Shown one piece after another: positions 1-8,924 of a stretch of DNA of 41,955 nucleotides. The stretch is taken from assembly GCA_964551835.1 (NCBI GenBank), contig CAZKEM010000045.1:1-41955 (forward strand). The letters are read 5' to 3'. Position numbers and translations under genes: made by a program. Each line of letters starts with the position of its first letter. Within the stretch, counting starts at the first letter, position 1. The notes under the pieces are model-generated. The model did not search any database and was not told where the DNA came from. It saw only the letters and a list, made by a program, of their open reading frames with translations. The stretch comes from JAHDCC01 sp964551835. GTDB taxonomy: Bacteria > Actinomycetota > Acidimicrobiia > Acidimicrobiales > SZUA-35.

Positions 1-371
1 TTGTGGTTGTGGGTTTGGGTGAGGGTTTCGGCGAGTTGGGTGATGATGGTGGTGGCTTGTTCCCATGGGATTGGGCCGTGGTTTTTGAGGTGGTCGTTGA
101 GTGATCCTTTTTCGTAGTACGGCATCACCAAAAACGGGGAAGCGTCGTCCACAACGCCGGTTCGTAATACGGGTACTACGCCTCTTACGCCATCGAGCAG
201 TTGCATAGCCTCGACTTCGCGGTTAAACCGCCTGACGCCGCTTTCGTCCCAAACTCCCGACAAGACCTTGACCGCCACGATCTCGTCGTTTTGATTAGTC
301 GCCTTGTAGACAGCCGATGAGCCTCCTGTGCCGGTTAGCTCTAGGCCTGAAAGTCCCTCGATGTGTTCCAT
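1..371 (-). CDS. Ser/Thr protein kinase, N-terminal part (cut by window edge)
   Basis: The ATG at 371 opens 123 codons that run off the left edge. The translation shows a kinase N-lobe: a glycine-rich loop (GTGGSSAVYKA, residues 14-24), the ATP-anchoring lysine in VAVK (K35) and the helix-C glutamate in FNRE (E52). VMPYYEKGSL near residue 88 fits the hinge. The HRD and DFG motifs would lie outside the window. AAAGG, 8 nt before the ATG, is a reasonable ribosome site. The gene diverges from the WXG100 genes, and the ATPase of that locus carries a phosphothreonine-binding FHA domain, so a role in controlling the secretion locus is a reasonable inference. Whether it has a transmembrane and sensor region cannot be seen. 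Confidence 0.9.
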   Translation of the reverse strand, partial: MEHIEGLSGLELTGTGGSSAVYKATNQNDEIVAVKVLSGVWDESGVRRFNREVEAMQLLDGVRGVVPVLRTGVVDDASPFLVMPYYEKGSLNDHLKNHGPIPWEQATTIITQLAETLTQTHNH

Positions 372-489
372 TTGGGTATCCTTTAATCAGTTGTCAGCTG
401 AAGCTGCGGTAGGAAATAGACGGTTAGCTCGGGGTTAACGCCATGGATCGACGTCTATGTCGATCAATGTCATGCTATCTTGCATAACT

Positions 490-511
490 GTGAGTGGGAA
501 TAATTACTCAC
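490..511. repeat. 6-bp inverted repeat upstream of the first WXG100 gene
   Basis: GTGAGT and ACTCAC pair perfectly around a 10-nt AT-rich centre, 23 nt before the ATG at 535 in the kinase/WXG100 divergent region. It could be an operator or a 5' leader hairpin. Nothing shows which. Confidence 0.3.
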
Positions 512-534
512 CAAGAATCGAAAGGTACGACACA

Positions 535-825
535 ATGTCCGAAATTCTCTTAAAGGCCGAAGATGCAAGGGCAACGGCAACAGACGTCAAAACCTCAGCC
601 ACCGACACCCAGTCCGACTTTGACTCGTTGAAGACGAAACTATCTGGACTTACCGATAGTTTTCGGGGCGAGTCGCAAAAGGCATTTGAGGAAAAATACG
701 ATGAGTGGCACACATCGGCCAAAGGTCTGCTTGAAGCTTTGGAAGGTCTGGGCGACTTTCTCAACGCGGCGGCAGACACGATCGAACAGACCGATCAAGA
801 TATCGCTGGCCAGCTGAAACAGTAA
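535..825 (+). CDS. WXG100-family small secreted protein (ESAT-6-like)
   Basis: 96 aa, the canonical WXG100 length. It is almost entirely helical and polar, with two predicted helices broken by FRG at residues 43-45, where the family normally has W-x-G. The C-terminal helix ends in an acidic TIEQTDQDIAGQL stretch, as in ESAT-6/CFP-10 relatives. The reading frame is open further upstream (an ATG at 457), but the start at 535 gives the family length and has AAAGG about 9 nt before it. It is the first gene of a co-directional cluster ending with the FHA-EssC ATPase, so it is likely a substrate or structural partner of that secretion system, probably dimerising with the next gene product. The F for W substitution is known in divergent members. 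Confidence 0.8.
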   Translation: MSEILLKAEDARATATDVKTSATDTQSDFDSLKTKLSGLTDSFRGESQKAFEEKYDEWHTSAKGLLEALEGLGDFLNAAADTIEQTDQDIAGQLKQ

Positions 826-875
826 GGTTCGAATGACGCAGGGAGACTTGGCTGCTTTTCGGGGAGGTCTGTTAC

Positions 876-1166
876 GTGGCTGAGGAAATCAAGGTTGTTC
901 TCGACGATTTAGACGCTCTGAGAACCAAAATTTCGGCGGCGTCGGTAGATCTAGAGGATGTTGGGGATGCTATGGACGTCGATCTCAGCGGTTCCCCTAA
1001 GGTTTCTGAGAGCCACAAAGATTTTTCGGACGAGTGGGACGAAACCCGGAAATCGTTGGTCGAGTCTTTGGACTCGGTCGCCGACGCATTGCGTGTGATT
1101 GCCGAGTCTTTTGAACAAAGTGATAAAGATTTGGCGGAGGCAGCTGAAAATGGTGGAGGGTCGTGA
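876..1166 (+). CDS. second WXG100-like protein
   Basis: 96 aa from a GTG start, with a strong GGGGAGG ribosome site at 861-867. It is very acidic and helical. A short break LSG (residues 37-39) sits at the W-x-G position, followed by a second helix that ends SFEQSDKDLAEAAE, echoing the C-terminus of the upstream gene product. It is probably the partner of the 535-825 protein in an ESAT-6/CFP-10-like heterodimer. Its stop codon overlaps the next start (GTGA, 4 nt), so translation is probably coupled. Assignment rests on size, helical pattern and context, because the central motif is not canonical. Confidence 0.72.
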   Translation: MAEEIKVVLDDLDALRTKISAASVDLEDVGDAMDVDLSGSPKVSESHKDFSDEWDETRKSLVESLDSVADALRVIAESFEQSDKDLAEAAENGGGS

Positions 1167-2365
1167 CCGATCAAGTTAGTTGGACCCGCTTTTTTGACGA
1201 GCATCCGATCAGTGGTTCGACCACTGCGTTCGAAACGCTGTCGCAGCAATATGGCACGCTCGAAACCAATATTGATGCCATTGTCGCCGGGCTTGACAAC
1301 TACCAGGACGGTGAGATCGCTACCTTTACCGGTGAAGCCGCCCATGCGTTTAACGAGCTGACCGAAGGCGTCTTAGGTTTACTTAGAGAGGTCCCGGGTG
1401 TCGCCGCCGAGGCTAAGACGATCTTCGAAAACCATCACACAGAGTTGGTTGAATTGCAGTCTGCGGCTGATGAGGCTCTAAACAGGGCTCAAACCAACTG
1501 GAACACCTACGTTGCTGCAAAGAAGCGCAACGACGATGCGAAGAGCTCGATCGATGGGCAGGTCGTTGATTTAGAAGACCTGCAAACCTGGGAAGATAAC
1601 GCTGAAAAAGATTTCCGAACGAGTATCAACGCATCACACCGAGACCTGAAAATTCGTGAAGGTAAATTAGACGTCGCGACCGCACAAAAACTTGATGAGC
1701 TTGATGTAGGAAAACTTCAAGACCCAGGTTTTTGGGACAAGGTGGGGTCAGCCATCGTTGATGGTTTGGTGCTCTACGCCAACATAGTCACGCTCGGCAA
1801 TTTCGACGAGCTAGTAAATCTCTTCAATGCTGTGATGGAAGGCGACCTTTGGGCGGCTCTGTGGGCGTTGAAAGACATTTTAGATAGCTTGGTGGCGGTT
1901 CTGGCTATCGTGGCGATTATTGCGGGTTCGCCGCTGACGTGGATTGTTTTGGGTCTAGCGGTTGCGGCTTTTGCCGCGACCGTAGCGTTGTACGTTTCTC
2001 AGGAAGCAGACCCTAACTCGGGCCGGGTTGCCTCGGGCAGCGACGTGGTCTGGAGCGGCATTAACGTTGCTGGTGCACTGGTCGGCGTAAAGTTTGGAGG
2101 CATCCTCGATATCACAAAGAACTTACAGGCCGGGATGGGTTTGAGATCCTTAACCCACTTCAGGTCGGGGGGTGTCATTGCACTTGATACCTTTGCCGAT
2201 GTCTCCACCTTTAAGGGTGGGGTCGAGTTTGTGATAGGTGACCCGATCGATCTCGAAGAACCGCCGGAGACTTTGGACAATTTCTTAGAAATTCAGCAGA
2301 AGAACATCGAGTCTGGTGATGTTGAGATAAACGATAAAAACCAAGTTGTGATAGGAAGTAGCTGA
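1163..2365 (+). CDS. T7SS-associated membrane protein with WXG-like N-terminal helical domain
   Basis: 400 aa. Residues 1 to about 180 are helical and acidic, with FTGEAAHAFNEL near residue 55 resembling a WXG100/LXG helix-turn-helix, followed by coiled-coil-like segments. Residues about 230-285 form one or two hydrophobic helices (VLAIVAIIAGSPLTWIVLGL and the following Ala-rich stretch). The C-terminal 110 residues are Gly/Val-rich and soluble. This layout resembles large T7SS substrates or channel accessory proteins, but no enzymatic or toxin motif can be recognised. The start overlaps the previous gene by 4 nt and the stop overlaps the next ATG by 1 nt, so the four small genes act as one operon. 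Function is inferred from context only. Confidence 0.75.
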   Translation: MTDQVSWTRFFDEHPISGSTTAFETLSQQYGTLETNIDAIVAGLDNYQDGEIATFTGEAAHAFNELTEGVLGLLREVPGVAAEAKTIFENHHTELVELQSAADEALNRAQTNWNTYVAAKKRNDDAKSSIDGQVVDLEDLQTWEDNAEKDFRTSINASHRDLKIREGKLDVATAQKLDELDVGKLQDPGFWDKVGSAIVDGLVLYANIVTLGNFDELVNLFNAVMEGDLWAALWALKDILDSLVAVLAIVAIIAGSPLTWIVLGLAVAAFAATVALYVSQEADPNSGRVASGSDVVWSGINVAGALVGVKFGGILDITKNLQAGMGLRSLTHFRSGGVIALDTFADVSTFKGGVEFVIGDPIDLEEPPETLDNFLEIQQKNIESGDVEINDKNQVVIGSS

Positions 2366-3075
2366 TGGCAACCGCTTTACCTAAACCCGATTCGTTACGA
2401 TTCGTTTTACCTGAACAGTGGGTGCAGATTACCCCAGATCGCGAAAACCTGGACCGGCACCACCAACAAATTCTAACGAACATAGCCGACGCCGGTCTGA
2501 CTATCTCGAAAACTGAGCAACGTAAACTCGAGGTCAGTTTCGCTCAGATGCGGGCCGGTATGTTGGCCCACGGCATTTCATCACTATCAGTTTTCGCTGA
2601 CGCTTTTCCATCGGGTGAGGGCGTCGAAGGTGAAGATGACGAAACCGTGATTGCCATGGCGACCTGCACAATGATGAGTCACAGTCAAGAAACCCTTGGA
2701 ACTCATCTGTCCCTACGCCCCGAACTTCTAGCAACGGTCTTTTCCCTTGATCGCAGGCCTGAAGATGCGGTCGACGAGCGGTCAAGAAATACTGCGATCG
2801 AGCCGCCAGAAGTTGTTGAACTTCCGGTTGGTAAAGTGCTCGTTCTTAAAAACCTAGTCGAACACACTGAGACCATAGCGAACGTCCATAAGATCTTTGC
2901 ACAGTCTTTTCTGATACCTCACGACGAAACCTACCAGTCGTTGACGGCGGTACAGTTCAACACGCCTAACCTGGACCTGGCTAAAGATTTCTCCCGGTTG
3001 TTCGACAAAATTGCGACGACTTTTGCGTTGCTTCGGGCCGACGATCCGTCGATTCCAGGCGAGGCAGACAACTAA
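2365..3075 (+). CDS. conserved T7SS-locus cytosolic protein of unknown function
   Basis: 236 aa with no signal peptide or transmembrane segment. It opens RFVLPEQWVQI and ends with a phrase typical of a family often found beside actinobacterial T7SS genes: VQFNTPNLDLAKDFSRLFDKIATTFALL, in which the LFDxIAxTF core stands out. The family has no established biochemical role; a chaperone or immunity-like function has to be treated as speculation. The ATG overlaps the stop of the preceding membrane protein by 1 nt (TGATG), so it is translationally coupled. A 78-nt gap with its own promoter-like -10 separates it from the ATPase gene. Confidence 0.7.
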   Translation: MATALPKPDSLRFVLPEQWVQITPDRENLDRHHQQILTNIADAGLTISKTEQRKLEVSFAQMRAGMLAHGISSLSVFADAFPSGEGVEGEDDETVIAMATCTMMSHSQETLGTHLSLRPELLATVFSLDRRPEDAVDERSRNTAIEPPEVVELPVGKVLVLKNLVEHTETIANVHKIFAQSFLIPHDETYQSLTAVQFNTPNLDLAKDFSRLFDKIATTFALLRADDPSIPGEADN

Positions 3076-3140
3076 CATCTCTTGGCCGCTGCGGCAACAA
3101 GCGCGTAGCGATTCTTCTGCCAAAGTCGGTCGTCCGAGAG

Positions 3141-3146
3141 TATCCT
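3141..3146 (+). promoter_or_regulatory. putative -10 (TATCCT) for a leaderless eccC/essC-type transcript
   Basis: TATCCT ends exactly 7 nt before the ATG at 3154 and no purine-rich ribosome site lies in between. The same TANNNT-N6/7-start layout recurs at several other genes of this window. No convincing -35 is visible. Confidence 0.45.
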
Positions 3147-3153
3147 GGAACCA

Positions 3154-6100
3154 ATGATCTGGCGCGTGGAAGTCGAAGAGGTTGGTCGCAAGCCATTCAT
3201 AGTCTTGATCGACGCTGAGCTTGACACCCCGGTGTCGAACCTTATCTCCCAGTTCGAACACGCCGGAATCACGACCAAGCCCCTCACGGTTCAAGGTCGT
3301 GATCTTGCCCAGATCCAAACATTTGGCGAGACGGGCCTCAAAGACGGCCAGACCATATTCGCTGGGCCACAGAGCGGCGTTCAAACCCACGTGGCGCAAT
3401 CCGGGTTGTATCTGGTGACCGTATCAGGCCCTGATGCGGGACGGGTCCACCAACTCACGCAAGGTCGGTTCTCGATGGGACGCGACGGTGCCAATGATTA
3501 CCCAGTCGATGACCCATACATGTCTCGAAGACACGCCACGCTCGTGGTCGATAGCTCTTGGGGGGTAACGTTCGAAGACCATTCGAGTAATGGTTCGATA
3601 ATAGAGAATGAGACGATCCTAAACGACTCACGGCCGGTTGAAGTCGGGTCGTTCCTCCATATCGGAAGTTCGCTGATTCTGCTCAAAGCGTTCTCGGAGG
3701 CGGAACGCTCAAACCCGGTCGACCAACTAGGTCCACATCGAACACTTCATTGCCGATTCCGTACTGCTGAACCATCGCCTCCATTAATCAGGGATGAACC
3801 GAAAGAACCAGCCGAACCTGGCAGTAGTAACTCGTCAGTTCTCCAGTCACTGATGCCGCTCGTCGCCGGCATCGGTTTCGCTGTCATACGTCGGAACTAT
3901 TTGTACCTCCTGATTGGTGCGCTTTCGCCCATCATGTATGGAGCACTTACATTTTTCAGAAACCGGAAGAAAGTTCAGAAACAGGAGCTAGCGGTCGAGA
4001 CGTATAAAGTCGACCTCGAGAATTGGAACGACCAGTTAACTCTCGCGTTGACAAACGAAACCCAACAGGCCCGGGTCCGAAGCAACGGACTCGGTATGGG
4101 CTGGCTTTCAGCCCTGCATACGAATCATTGTCTTTGGGAACGTCGCAGCGTAGACCCAGATTTCGGAAGCTTAGCGATCGGCTACGGAGACAAACCAACG
4201 GCGCTTCGGGTCAAATCAAAGCCAGACTTGCATTCTTGGGCGGTGCCGATCGAACACTCCTTCACCGAGACCGGGTCGTTGAGTGTCCTTGGCGACCTAG
4301 CGAATACGACCAAGACTCTGAGGGGCCTGTGCCTCAGCCTGGCCTGCAACTATTCGCCGAACGACCTGCAAATTTGGATATTTTCGGACCCGTCCAGGGC
4401 GGACGACTGGGACTTCGCCCAATGGCTACCGCATACCCAGTCTGAAGGATTGCGTTCGTCGATAGCGTTCTCAGAACGCGACCGAGCTGTGCTGTTTCAG
4501 TCGCTGAAACAGCAATTAGAAGTCCGGCTCGAAACCCAAGAAAAAGGTGTCGTTCCGGGACCCCTGCATATCGCTATCTTTGATAGCGCTGATCTCGTCG
4601 TCGAGGCTGAACTGAGCGAGCTTTCCCAAAACGGTCCTAATGTTGGCGTCAGTAGCATCGTCGCCGACCCGACAATAACACCGCAGGGAACAAACGCCAA
4701 ACTCACCGTCGACACCGAACCCGACAAGTCAATATTTGAAAGCGTCCACCAGCCCCGGCTGGAAGGAGTGAAAATCGCCCTGGCCAATCAATTGATAGCG
4801 ACGGAGACAGCGCGTTCGTTAGCAGCTTTACGCCCCGCGCTCACGGGTGGCTCGTCAATTCCTTCGTCCATCAACCTGGTCGAGCAGCTCGACCTGGAGC
4901 GCCTCGACGTCGAAAGTCTGGCGGAACGTTGGCGGACACAGTCACCGGCGACCAAAGCAGTCGTCGGCGTCTCATCGGATCTCGACGTCGCCATCGACAT
5001 CGCCGACCATGGACCTCACGGGCTTGTCGGTGGAATGTCGGGCTCCGGCAAGACCGAGTTCTTGATGACATACCTGACGTCGCTATGTCTCAACAATGAC
5101 CCCGACGATTTAGCCATAGTGATTGTTGACTTCAAAGGCGGAGTCGACCACGACCTCACCAAAGAGTTACCGCACGTAATTGACCTGACGACAAACCTTG
5201 CGATACAACAATTTCAACGCACGTTGGACCTTCTCTCAGCTGAGCAGGAACGACGGCAGCGGATGTTGGCAGGAACAGGTGATATCGTCGCCTATCAGAA
5301 AGCTCGGCAGAGCGACCCGAGTTTGCCGCCGCTGCCACGATTGATCGTCGTTGTCGACGAATTCAGTCAACTTTTGGCGTCCGAAGATGGCCGGGTTTAC
5401 TTAAAGGACCTGGCCGAAATTACCCGCATTGGGCGTGCCTTGGGAATCCATCTGCTGTTGGTCACCCAAACATTCGAAGGGAAACTCTCGGGCGATATCG
5501 AATCGAACTCTGGGTTGCGGGTCTGTTTAAGAGTTACCAAGCCGAGCCATTCCAAGATCGTGTTGGGTTCCGGGGTTGCAGCCTCGATCAGTAAGTCGAC
5601 GATTGGTCGTGCCTACGCCCGGCTTAACAGTGTTGAACTGACCGAATTTCAGACGGCAAGAGTTGCGGCGCCCCGACGCGGGGGAGACCAACAAGCAAGC
5701 TCGTGTACGATCGTTCCCGTCACCGTCGACATCCTCGCACAACTCGATGTTGGTCGACGCGAAGACAAGTGTCCGGCGAATGAGACCGACATGTTTCATC
5801 TCGTCGAACTAATGAAGCAAGCCTCTAACGGTTCTCGTGAAGTGATTCCGTGGCCCAAGACGTTGTTGGAAAAGCCGGACGAGAATTGGTTAGCGGCACA
5901 GGCGCAAGTAAGTTCCGATCCCGTTGTCGGCATTCAGGATGTGCCCCGGCAACAGACTCAAGGCCTGTTGCAGTTCACGGCTGAAGATCAGCAGATGCTT
6001 TTGGTTGGAGGCCGCGGAGCCCGTCTCGAACAGGTCGTGTCGGCGCTGATTCTCAGCTTGGCTTTTCAGACCAGTCCCGACGACACCCACATTCATGCGA

Positions 6101-7326
6101 TCGACCCGCGGGGAGTCGGACTGGGGTCGTTTGCCGAGCTAGGCCATTGCGGCACGGTAGCAACCCGGAGCGAAGGTTTGTCACTCAGGCTTGTAGAACA
6201 CCTCTACGGAATCGCCACGCTGCGTCGGTCTGAAATGCTTCGGTTCCAAGTGAGGAACATTGACGAACTTGAGGCTGCTTCGGGCTTTACGCATCGTCGA
6301 ATCTGGTTGTTTGTGGCCGATGCTGACGTGTTAGCTTCGCGCCAGGAAGAACAGTGGACTGGCGTTAGAAACGCATTGATTCAACTCATCTCGGAGTCGG
6401 TCGACACTGGCGTGCGAATCGTACTCGCCGGCGATCAACGGCTAGCTGACACACGTCTTGGCTCATCGATCGAACGGCGCTTCGTTTTTGCCTTACCTCC
6501 AGATGTCTCTCCGGTCGGCTACGGCGTGCCAAGATCACTTAGCGTTGAGCTGGACACACAGAACCGTTGTGTCGACGTCAATCGAGGTCTTCTCACCCAG
6601 ATGGTCCGGCTTGAAGAGCCTTCGCGTCTGAACTTGGTGGCTCAGCCAACGCAACATATACCGACGGCGTTGGTTAGCGTCACGTGGCCGTTCCCCATGG
6701 ACCAGGTCAAAATTGACTCGAACCCCGAGGGCTACCTGTCTCCGTTGCCGGTTGGAATCAACAACACCACCGGGTTGCCGTTGTGGTGGGATTTGGCCGA
6801 GGACGGTCCCGTGGTGGCTGTTGCCGGTGAAGCCCAGTCCGGTAAGAGTACCGGGCTGATAGCTATCGCTGCGTTGGCGAAACGTCAAGGTTTTGAAGTT
6901 ATAGCGTCGACGCCGAACCGTCGGTCACCGTTAGCGAACCTCGATCGCCACGCCTCGTGGATTTCGAACTCGATCCCCGTAGAAGAGCTATCGAAGCTAA
7001 GCGGCTCGATCTCCACATCGACCGTGCTCATTATTGATGACGCTCACCGGCTCCACGAAGATATTGATCTAGGTGCTCTGAGTCAAGTCGAGAATCTATT
7101 TACCGTATTGTCGGGTCCCGTCGACGTCTTTGATGGTCGCAGGTTTTCGCGGTTGTCTATCGAGGCGGCGATCATCCTAAAGCCGAGTGGTAGTCGAGCC
7201 GGAAATGCATTTGGAGTTCGCACCGTTGCTCCTGAACTACTGGGTAACCATCGGGCTGGTCAAGGTATCTGTATCAGCCAAGGTCAGTCGCTGCCGATCC
7301 AGGTCCCTCTACCGACTTCTGAATAG
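3154..7326 (+). CDS. FHA-domain FtsK/SpoIIIE-type T7SS ATPase (EssC/EccC-like)
   Basis: 1390 aa, the motor of a type VII secretion system. An N-terminal ubiquitin-like stretch is followed by an FHA domain (about 85-190) with GRFSMGRD at 104-111, the SRRH motif near 124 and HSSNG near 147, the classic phosphothreonine-binding set. Two hydrophobic helices lie at about 229-269. ATPase 1 has Walker A GGMSGSGKT (K633) and Walker B LIVVVDE (D735, E736). ATPase 2 (around 950) has VGGRGARLE in place of a P-loop, so it probably does not hydrolyse ATP. ATPase 3 has GEAQSGKST (K1231) and Walker B LIIDDAH (D1295). The FHA-TM-three-ATPase order is that of firmicute EssC rather than mycobacterial EccC, which lacks FHA. 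The FHA domain may read phosphorylation by the kinase at the left edge. Confidence 0.92.
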   Translation: MIWRVEVEEVGRKPFIVLIDAELDTPVSNLISQFEHAGITTKPLTVQGRDLAQIQTFGETGLKDGQTIFAGPQSGVQTHVAQSGLYLVTVSGPDAGRVHQLTQGRFSMGRDGANDYPVDDPYMSRRHATLVVDSSWGVTFEDHSSNGSIIENETILNDSRPVEVGSFLHIGSSLILLKAFSEAERSNPVDQLGPHRTLHCRFRTAEPSPPLIRDEPKEPAEPGSSNSSVLQSLMPLVAGIGFAVIRRNYLYLLIGALSPIMYGALTFFRNRKKVQKQELAVETYKVDLENWNDQLTLALTNETQQARVRSNGLGMGWLSALHTNHCLWERRSVDPDFGSLAIGYGDKPTALRVKSKPDLHSWAVPIEHSFTETGSLSVLGDLANTTKTLRGLCLSLACNYSPNDLQIWIFSDPSRADDWDFAQWLPHTQSEGLRSSIAFSERDRAVLFQSLKQQLEVRLETQEKGVVPGPLHIAIFDSADLVVEAELSELSQNGPNVGVSSIVADPTITPQGTNAKLTVDTEPDKSIFESVHQPRLEGVKIALANQLIATETARSLAALRPALTGGSSIPSSINLVEQLDLERLDVESLAERWRTQSPATKAVVGVSSDLDVAIDIADHGPHGLVGGMSGSGKTEFLMTYLTSLCLNNDPDDLAIVIVDFKGGVDHDLTKELPHVIDLTTNLAIQQFQRTLDLLSAEQERRQRMLAGTGDIVAYQKARQSDPSLPPLPRLIVVVDEFSQLLASEDGRVYLKDLAEITRIGRALGIHLLLVTQTFEGKLSGDIESNSGLRVCLRVTKPSHSKIVLGSGVAASISKSTIGRAYARLNSVELTEFQTARVAAPRRGGDQQASSCTIVPVTVDILAQLDVGRREDKCPANETDMFHLVELMKQASNGSREVIPWPKTLLEKPDENWLAAQAQVSSDPVVGIQDVPRQQTQGLLQFTAEDQQMLLVGGRGARLEQVVSALILSLAFQTSPDDTHIHAIDPRGVGLGSFAELGHCGTVATRSEGLSLRLVEHLYGIATLRRSEMLRFQVRNIDELEAASGFTHRRIWLFVADADVLASRQEEQWTGVRNALIQLISESVDTGVRIVLAGDQRLADTRLGSSIERRFVFALPPDVSPVGYGVPRSLSVELDTQNRCVDVNRGLLTQMVRLEEPSRLNLVAQPTQHIPTALVSVTWPFPMDQVKIDSNPEGYLSPLPVGINNTTGLPLWWDLAEDGPVVAVAGEAQSGKSTGLIAIAALAKRQGFEVIASTPNRRSPLANLDRHASWISNSIPVEELSKLSGSISTSTVLIIDDAHRLHEDIDLGALSQVENLFTVLSGPVDVFDGRRFSRLSIEAAIILKPSGSRAGNAFGVRTVAPELLGNHRAGQGICISQGQSLPIQVPLPTSE

Positions 7327-7337
7327 CGCAACCTGCC

Positions 7338-7379
7338 CTAATCGGGTGCTGAGTTTGCCCTTCTACGTTCACCGATTAG
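7338..7379 (+). terminator. inverted repeat after the ATPase gene, possible terminator
   Basis: CTAATCGGGTG and CACCGATTAG pair over 10 bp with one bulged G, loop about 21 nt, 11 nt after the ATPase stop. There is no T-run, so intrinsic termination is uncertain. Confidence 0.35.
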
Positions 7380-7384
7380 TGCAG

Positions 7385-7492
7385 AAATGCTGGATCTTTT
7401 TCGACCGATCTCATTTTTCATGACTACCATATCCCATAGGCGGAATTGCTCTGGCGGGCTAATTCCATTTTCCCTTTCGACCGTCCGGAATT
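7385..7492 (+). promoter_or_regulatory. duplicated upstream region of BON/OmpA gene 1
   Basis: This 108-nt stretch is closely matched by 9095-9208 before the second paralogue. Shared blocks include a GACTAYCATA element, ATAGGCGGAATT, GGCGGG and, directly before the start, TTCGACCGTCCGGAATT. TACCAT/TATCAT within the first block could be a -10. The duplication therefore included the control region, and both copies are expected to respond to the same signal. Confidence 0.5.
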
Positions 7493-8824
7493 GTGGGGTT
7501 TCGTGTGCAACGTCCATCCAAATTTACAGATAATCAGTTTGAGGCTGAGGACCAGCAGCAAGGCGCCGTAAGTCGAGCTGTCGAAAGTCCGAAGTTGTGG
7601 CGAGTTGCTGCCGTCGTTCTTTCGATTTGTGTTGCCGTTCTCGTGGTCGCGAATCTCGTCAATTTCGGAATTATCGGCGGTTCCGATGGGGAAGCCTCGG
7701 CCTCAGAAGATGCCGATTCCCAGGCAGCTGGCGGCACGACGGGAACTGGCGATGAGCCCTCTGGACCTGCTTCTGGCGAGCTAGATATATCCGAATTGGT
7801 AGCGAAGGGCGAAGAGTCCGGCGGCCCTTGGATTGCAGCTAGGAATGAGCCCTTCCGGTTCAAACTGGAAGGTGTTGTTTCGACCGAAAAGGAAAAGCAG
7901 AGCGTCGAGGCGGTCGCTCAGGGTATCTACGGCTCGATTGGTGACGTCAATATCGAGGTTGATCCGGCGGTGGCCGAAGCACAGTGGGCCGGTAACCCTG
8001 CTGGTGGAGTAGAGCAGCTGCTTTTTGTTGCTGCCTATCGAACGATCGAGGCTGAGATTCTCGTCACCAACTCGGAAGTTGACGCGACTGGTGTCGCTCC
8101 AGCCGGAACTTTCCTAAACGAAGTTTGGGCTGAATCTCTCGGCAATGCCGCATCCGCGGACCCCGCATTCTCGGCTTTGGAGATCAATACATCGTTCACG
8201 ACGGCGGAGCTTCGTACCTCGACGTTGAAGGCTGAGTTCGACAATGGTGAACTGGTGCTTTCCGGCGAGTTGCCGGATCAAGAACTTATCGATGCGATTG
8301 TAAAGGATGCATCAATTCTGTTTGGGAACGATGCAGTGGTCAACGAATTTGTCGTGGCAGAGGACACCTTTGCGGTTGTTCCGACCCGCAACTTGCATGT
8401 TGTTCTGGCTAGTTTCAAGCCGTTTCGAACTTTTGAGTTCACCATTGAGAATGAGACATTTACTGGTCGGGTGATCTACGGCATCGATTTTGCACCAGGC
8501 TCCAGCGAGCTCGATGAGGTAACCAAAGACTCATTGGACGCTGTCTTGCGGTTCCTGAATTTTGCAAAGGTGCCGGTTTCAGTCATTGGCTATACAGACT
8601 CTGATGGGAGTGAAGCCTCCAATGCCGAATTGAGTAGTGAACGAGCGAAAGCGGTCAAGGACTACTGGGTCGAACAGGGTCTGATCGGTCCCGAGCGTGT
8701 GATCACTACGGGCCGCGGTTCGGAAAGCCCAGTTGGAGATAATTCCACTGCGGAAGGACGAGAAGATAACCGCCGGGTCGAATTAGTGTTTGAACAAGGA
8801 GCGGCAGCACAAAGCGACAACTAG
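7493..8824 (+). CDS. membrane-anchored BON-like/OmpA-family protein, paralogue 1
   Basis: 443 aa from a GTG start. A basic cytosolic tail of about 40 residues precedes one transmembrane helix (AAVVLSICVAVLVVANLVNF, about 39-60) and an acidic Ser/Gly linker. The middle contains BON-like repeats (for example GELVLSGELPDQELIDAIVK). The C-terminal 110 residues form an OmpA peptidoglycan-binding domain, with VIYGIDFAPGSSEL, GYTDSDGS and the signature NAELSSERAKAV followed by GREDNRRVEL. This is the layout of mycobacterial ArfA (Rv0899), a TM-BON-OmpA protein. It probably sits in the cytoplasmic membrane and clamps the cell wall. Its place directly behind the T7SS ATPase suggests an envelope-spanning accessory role, which is inference. 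Confidence 0.85.
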   Translation: MGFRVQRPSKFTDNQFEAEDQQQGAVSRAVESPKLWRVAAVVLSICVAVLVVANLVNFGIIGGSDGEASASEDADSQAAGGTTGTGDEPSGPASGELDISELVAKGEESGGPWIAARNEPFRFKLEGVVSTEKEKQSVEAVAQGIYGSIGDVNIEVDPAVAEAQWAGNPAGGVEQLLFVAAYRTIEAEILVTNSEVDATGVAPAGTFLNEVWAESLGNAASADPAFSALEINTSFTTAELRTSTLKAEFDNGELVLSGELPDQELIDAIVKDASILFGNDAVVNEFVVAEDTFAVVPTRNLHVVLASFKPFRTFEFTIENETFTGRVIYGIDFAPGSSELDEVTKDSLDAVLRFLNFAKVPVSVIGYTDSDGSEASNAELSSERAKAVKDYWVEQGLIGPERVITTGRGSESPVGDNSTAEGREDNRRVELVFEQGAAAQSDN

Positions 8825-8886
8825 TTTCTGAGTTGTTTCTGTCCTAACGTTCCCGACCTATCAACCAAATCTGAAGGAAGATAACA

Positions 8887-8924
8887 GAGGTAGGCGGCCG
8901 CTACGTAGCACTGGCGCCTACCTC
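8887..8924. repeat. 10-bp perfect hairpin between the two OmpA genes
   Basis: GAGGTAGGCG (8887-8896) pairs perfectly with CGCCTACCTC (8915-8924). The loop contains a second palindrome, GCTACGTAGC (8900-8909). There is no T-run behind it, so it is a weak terminator candidate, an mRNA processing structure or a protein site. The rest of 8825-9094 shows no gene. Confidence 0.55.

Noticed and set aside
457..534. Longer N-terminus for the first WXG100 protein from the ATG at 457
   Set aside because: It adds 26 residues unlike the family; the ATG at 535 gives the normal 96-aa length and has AAAGG before it.
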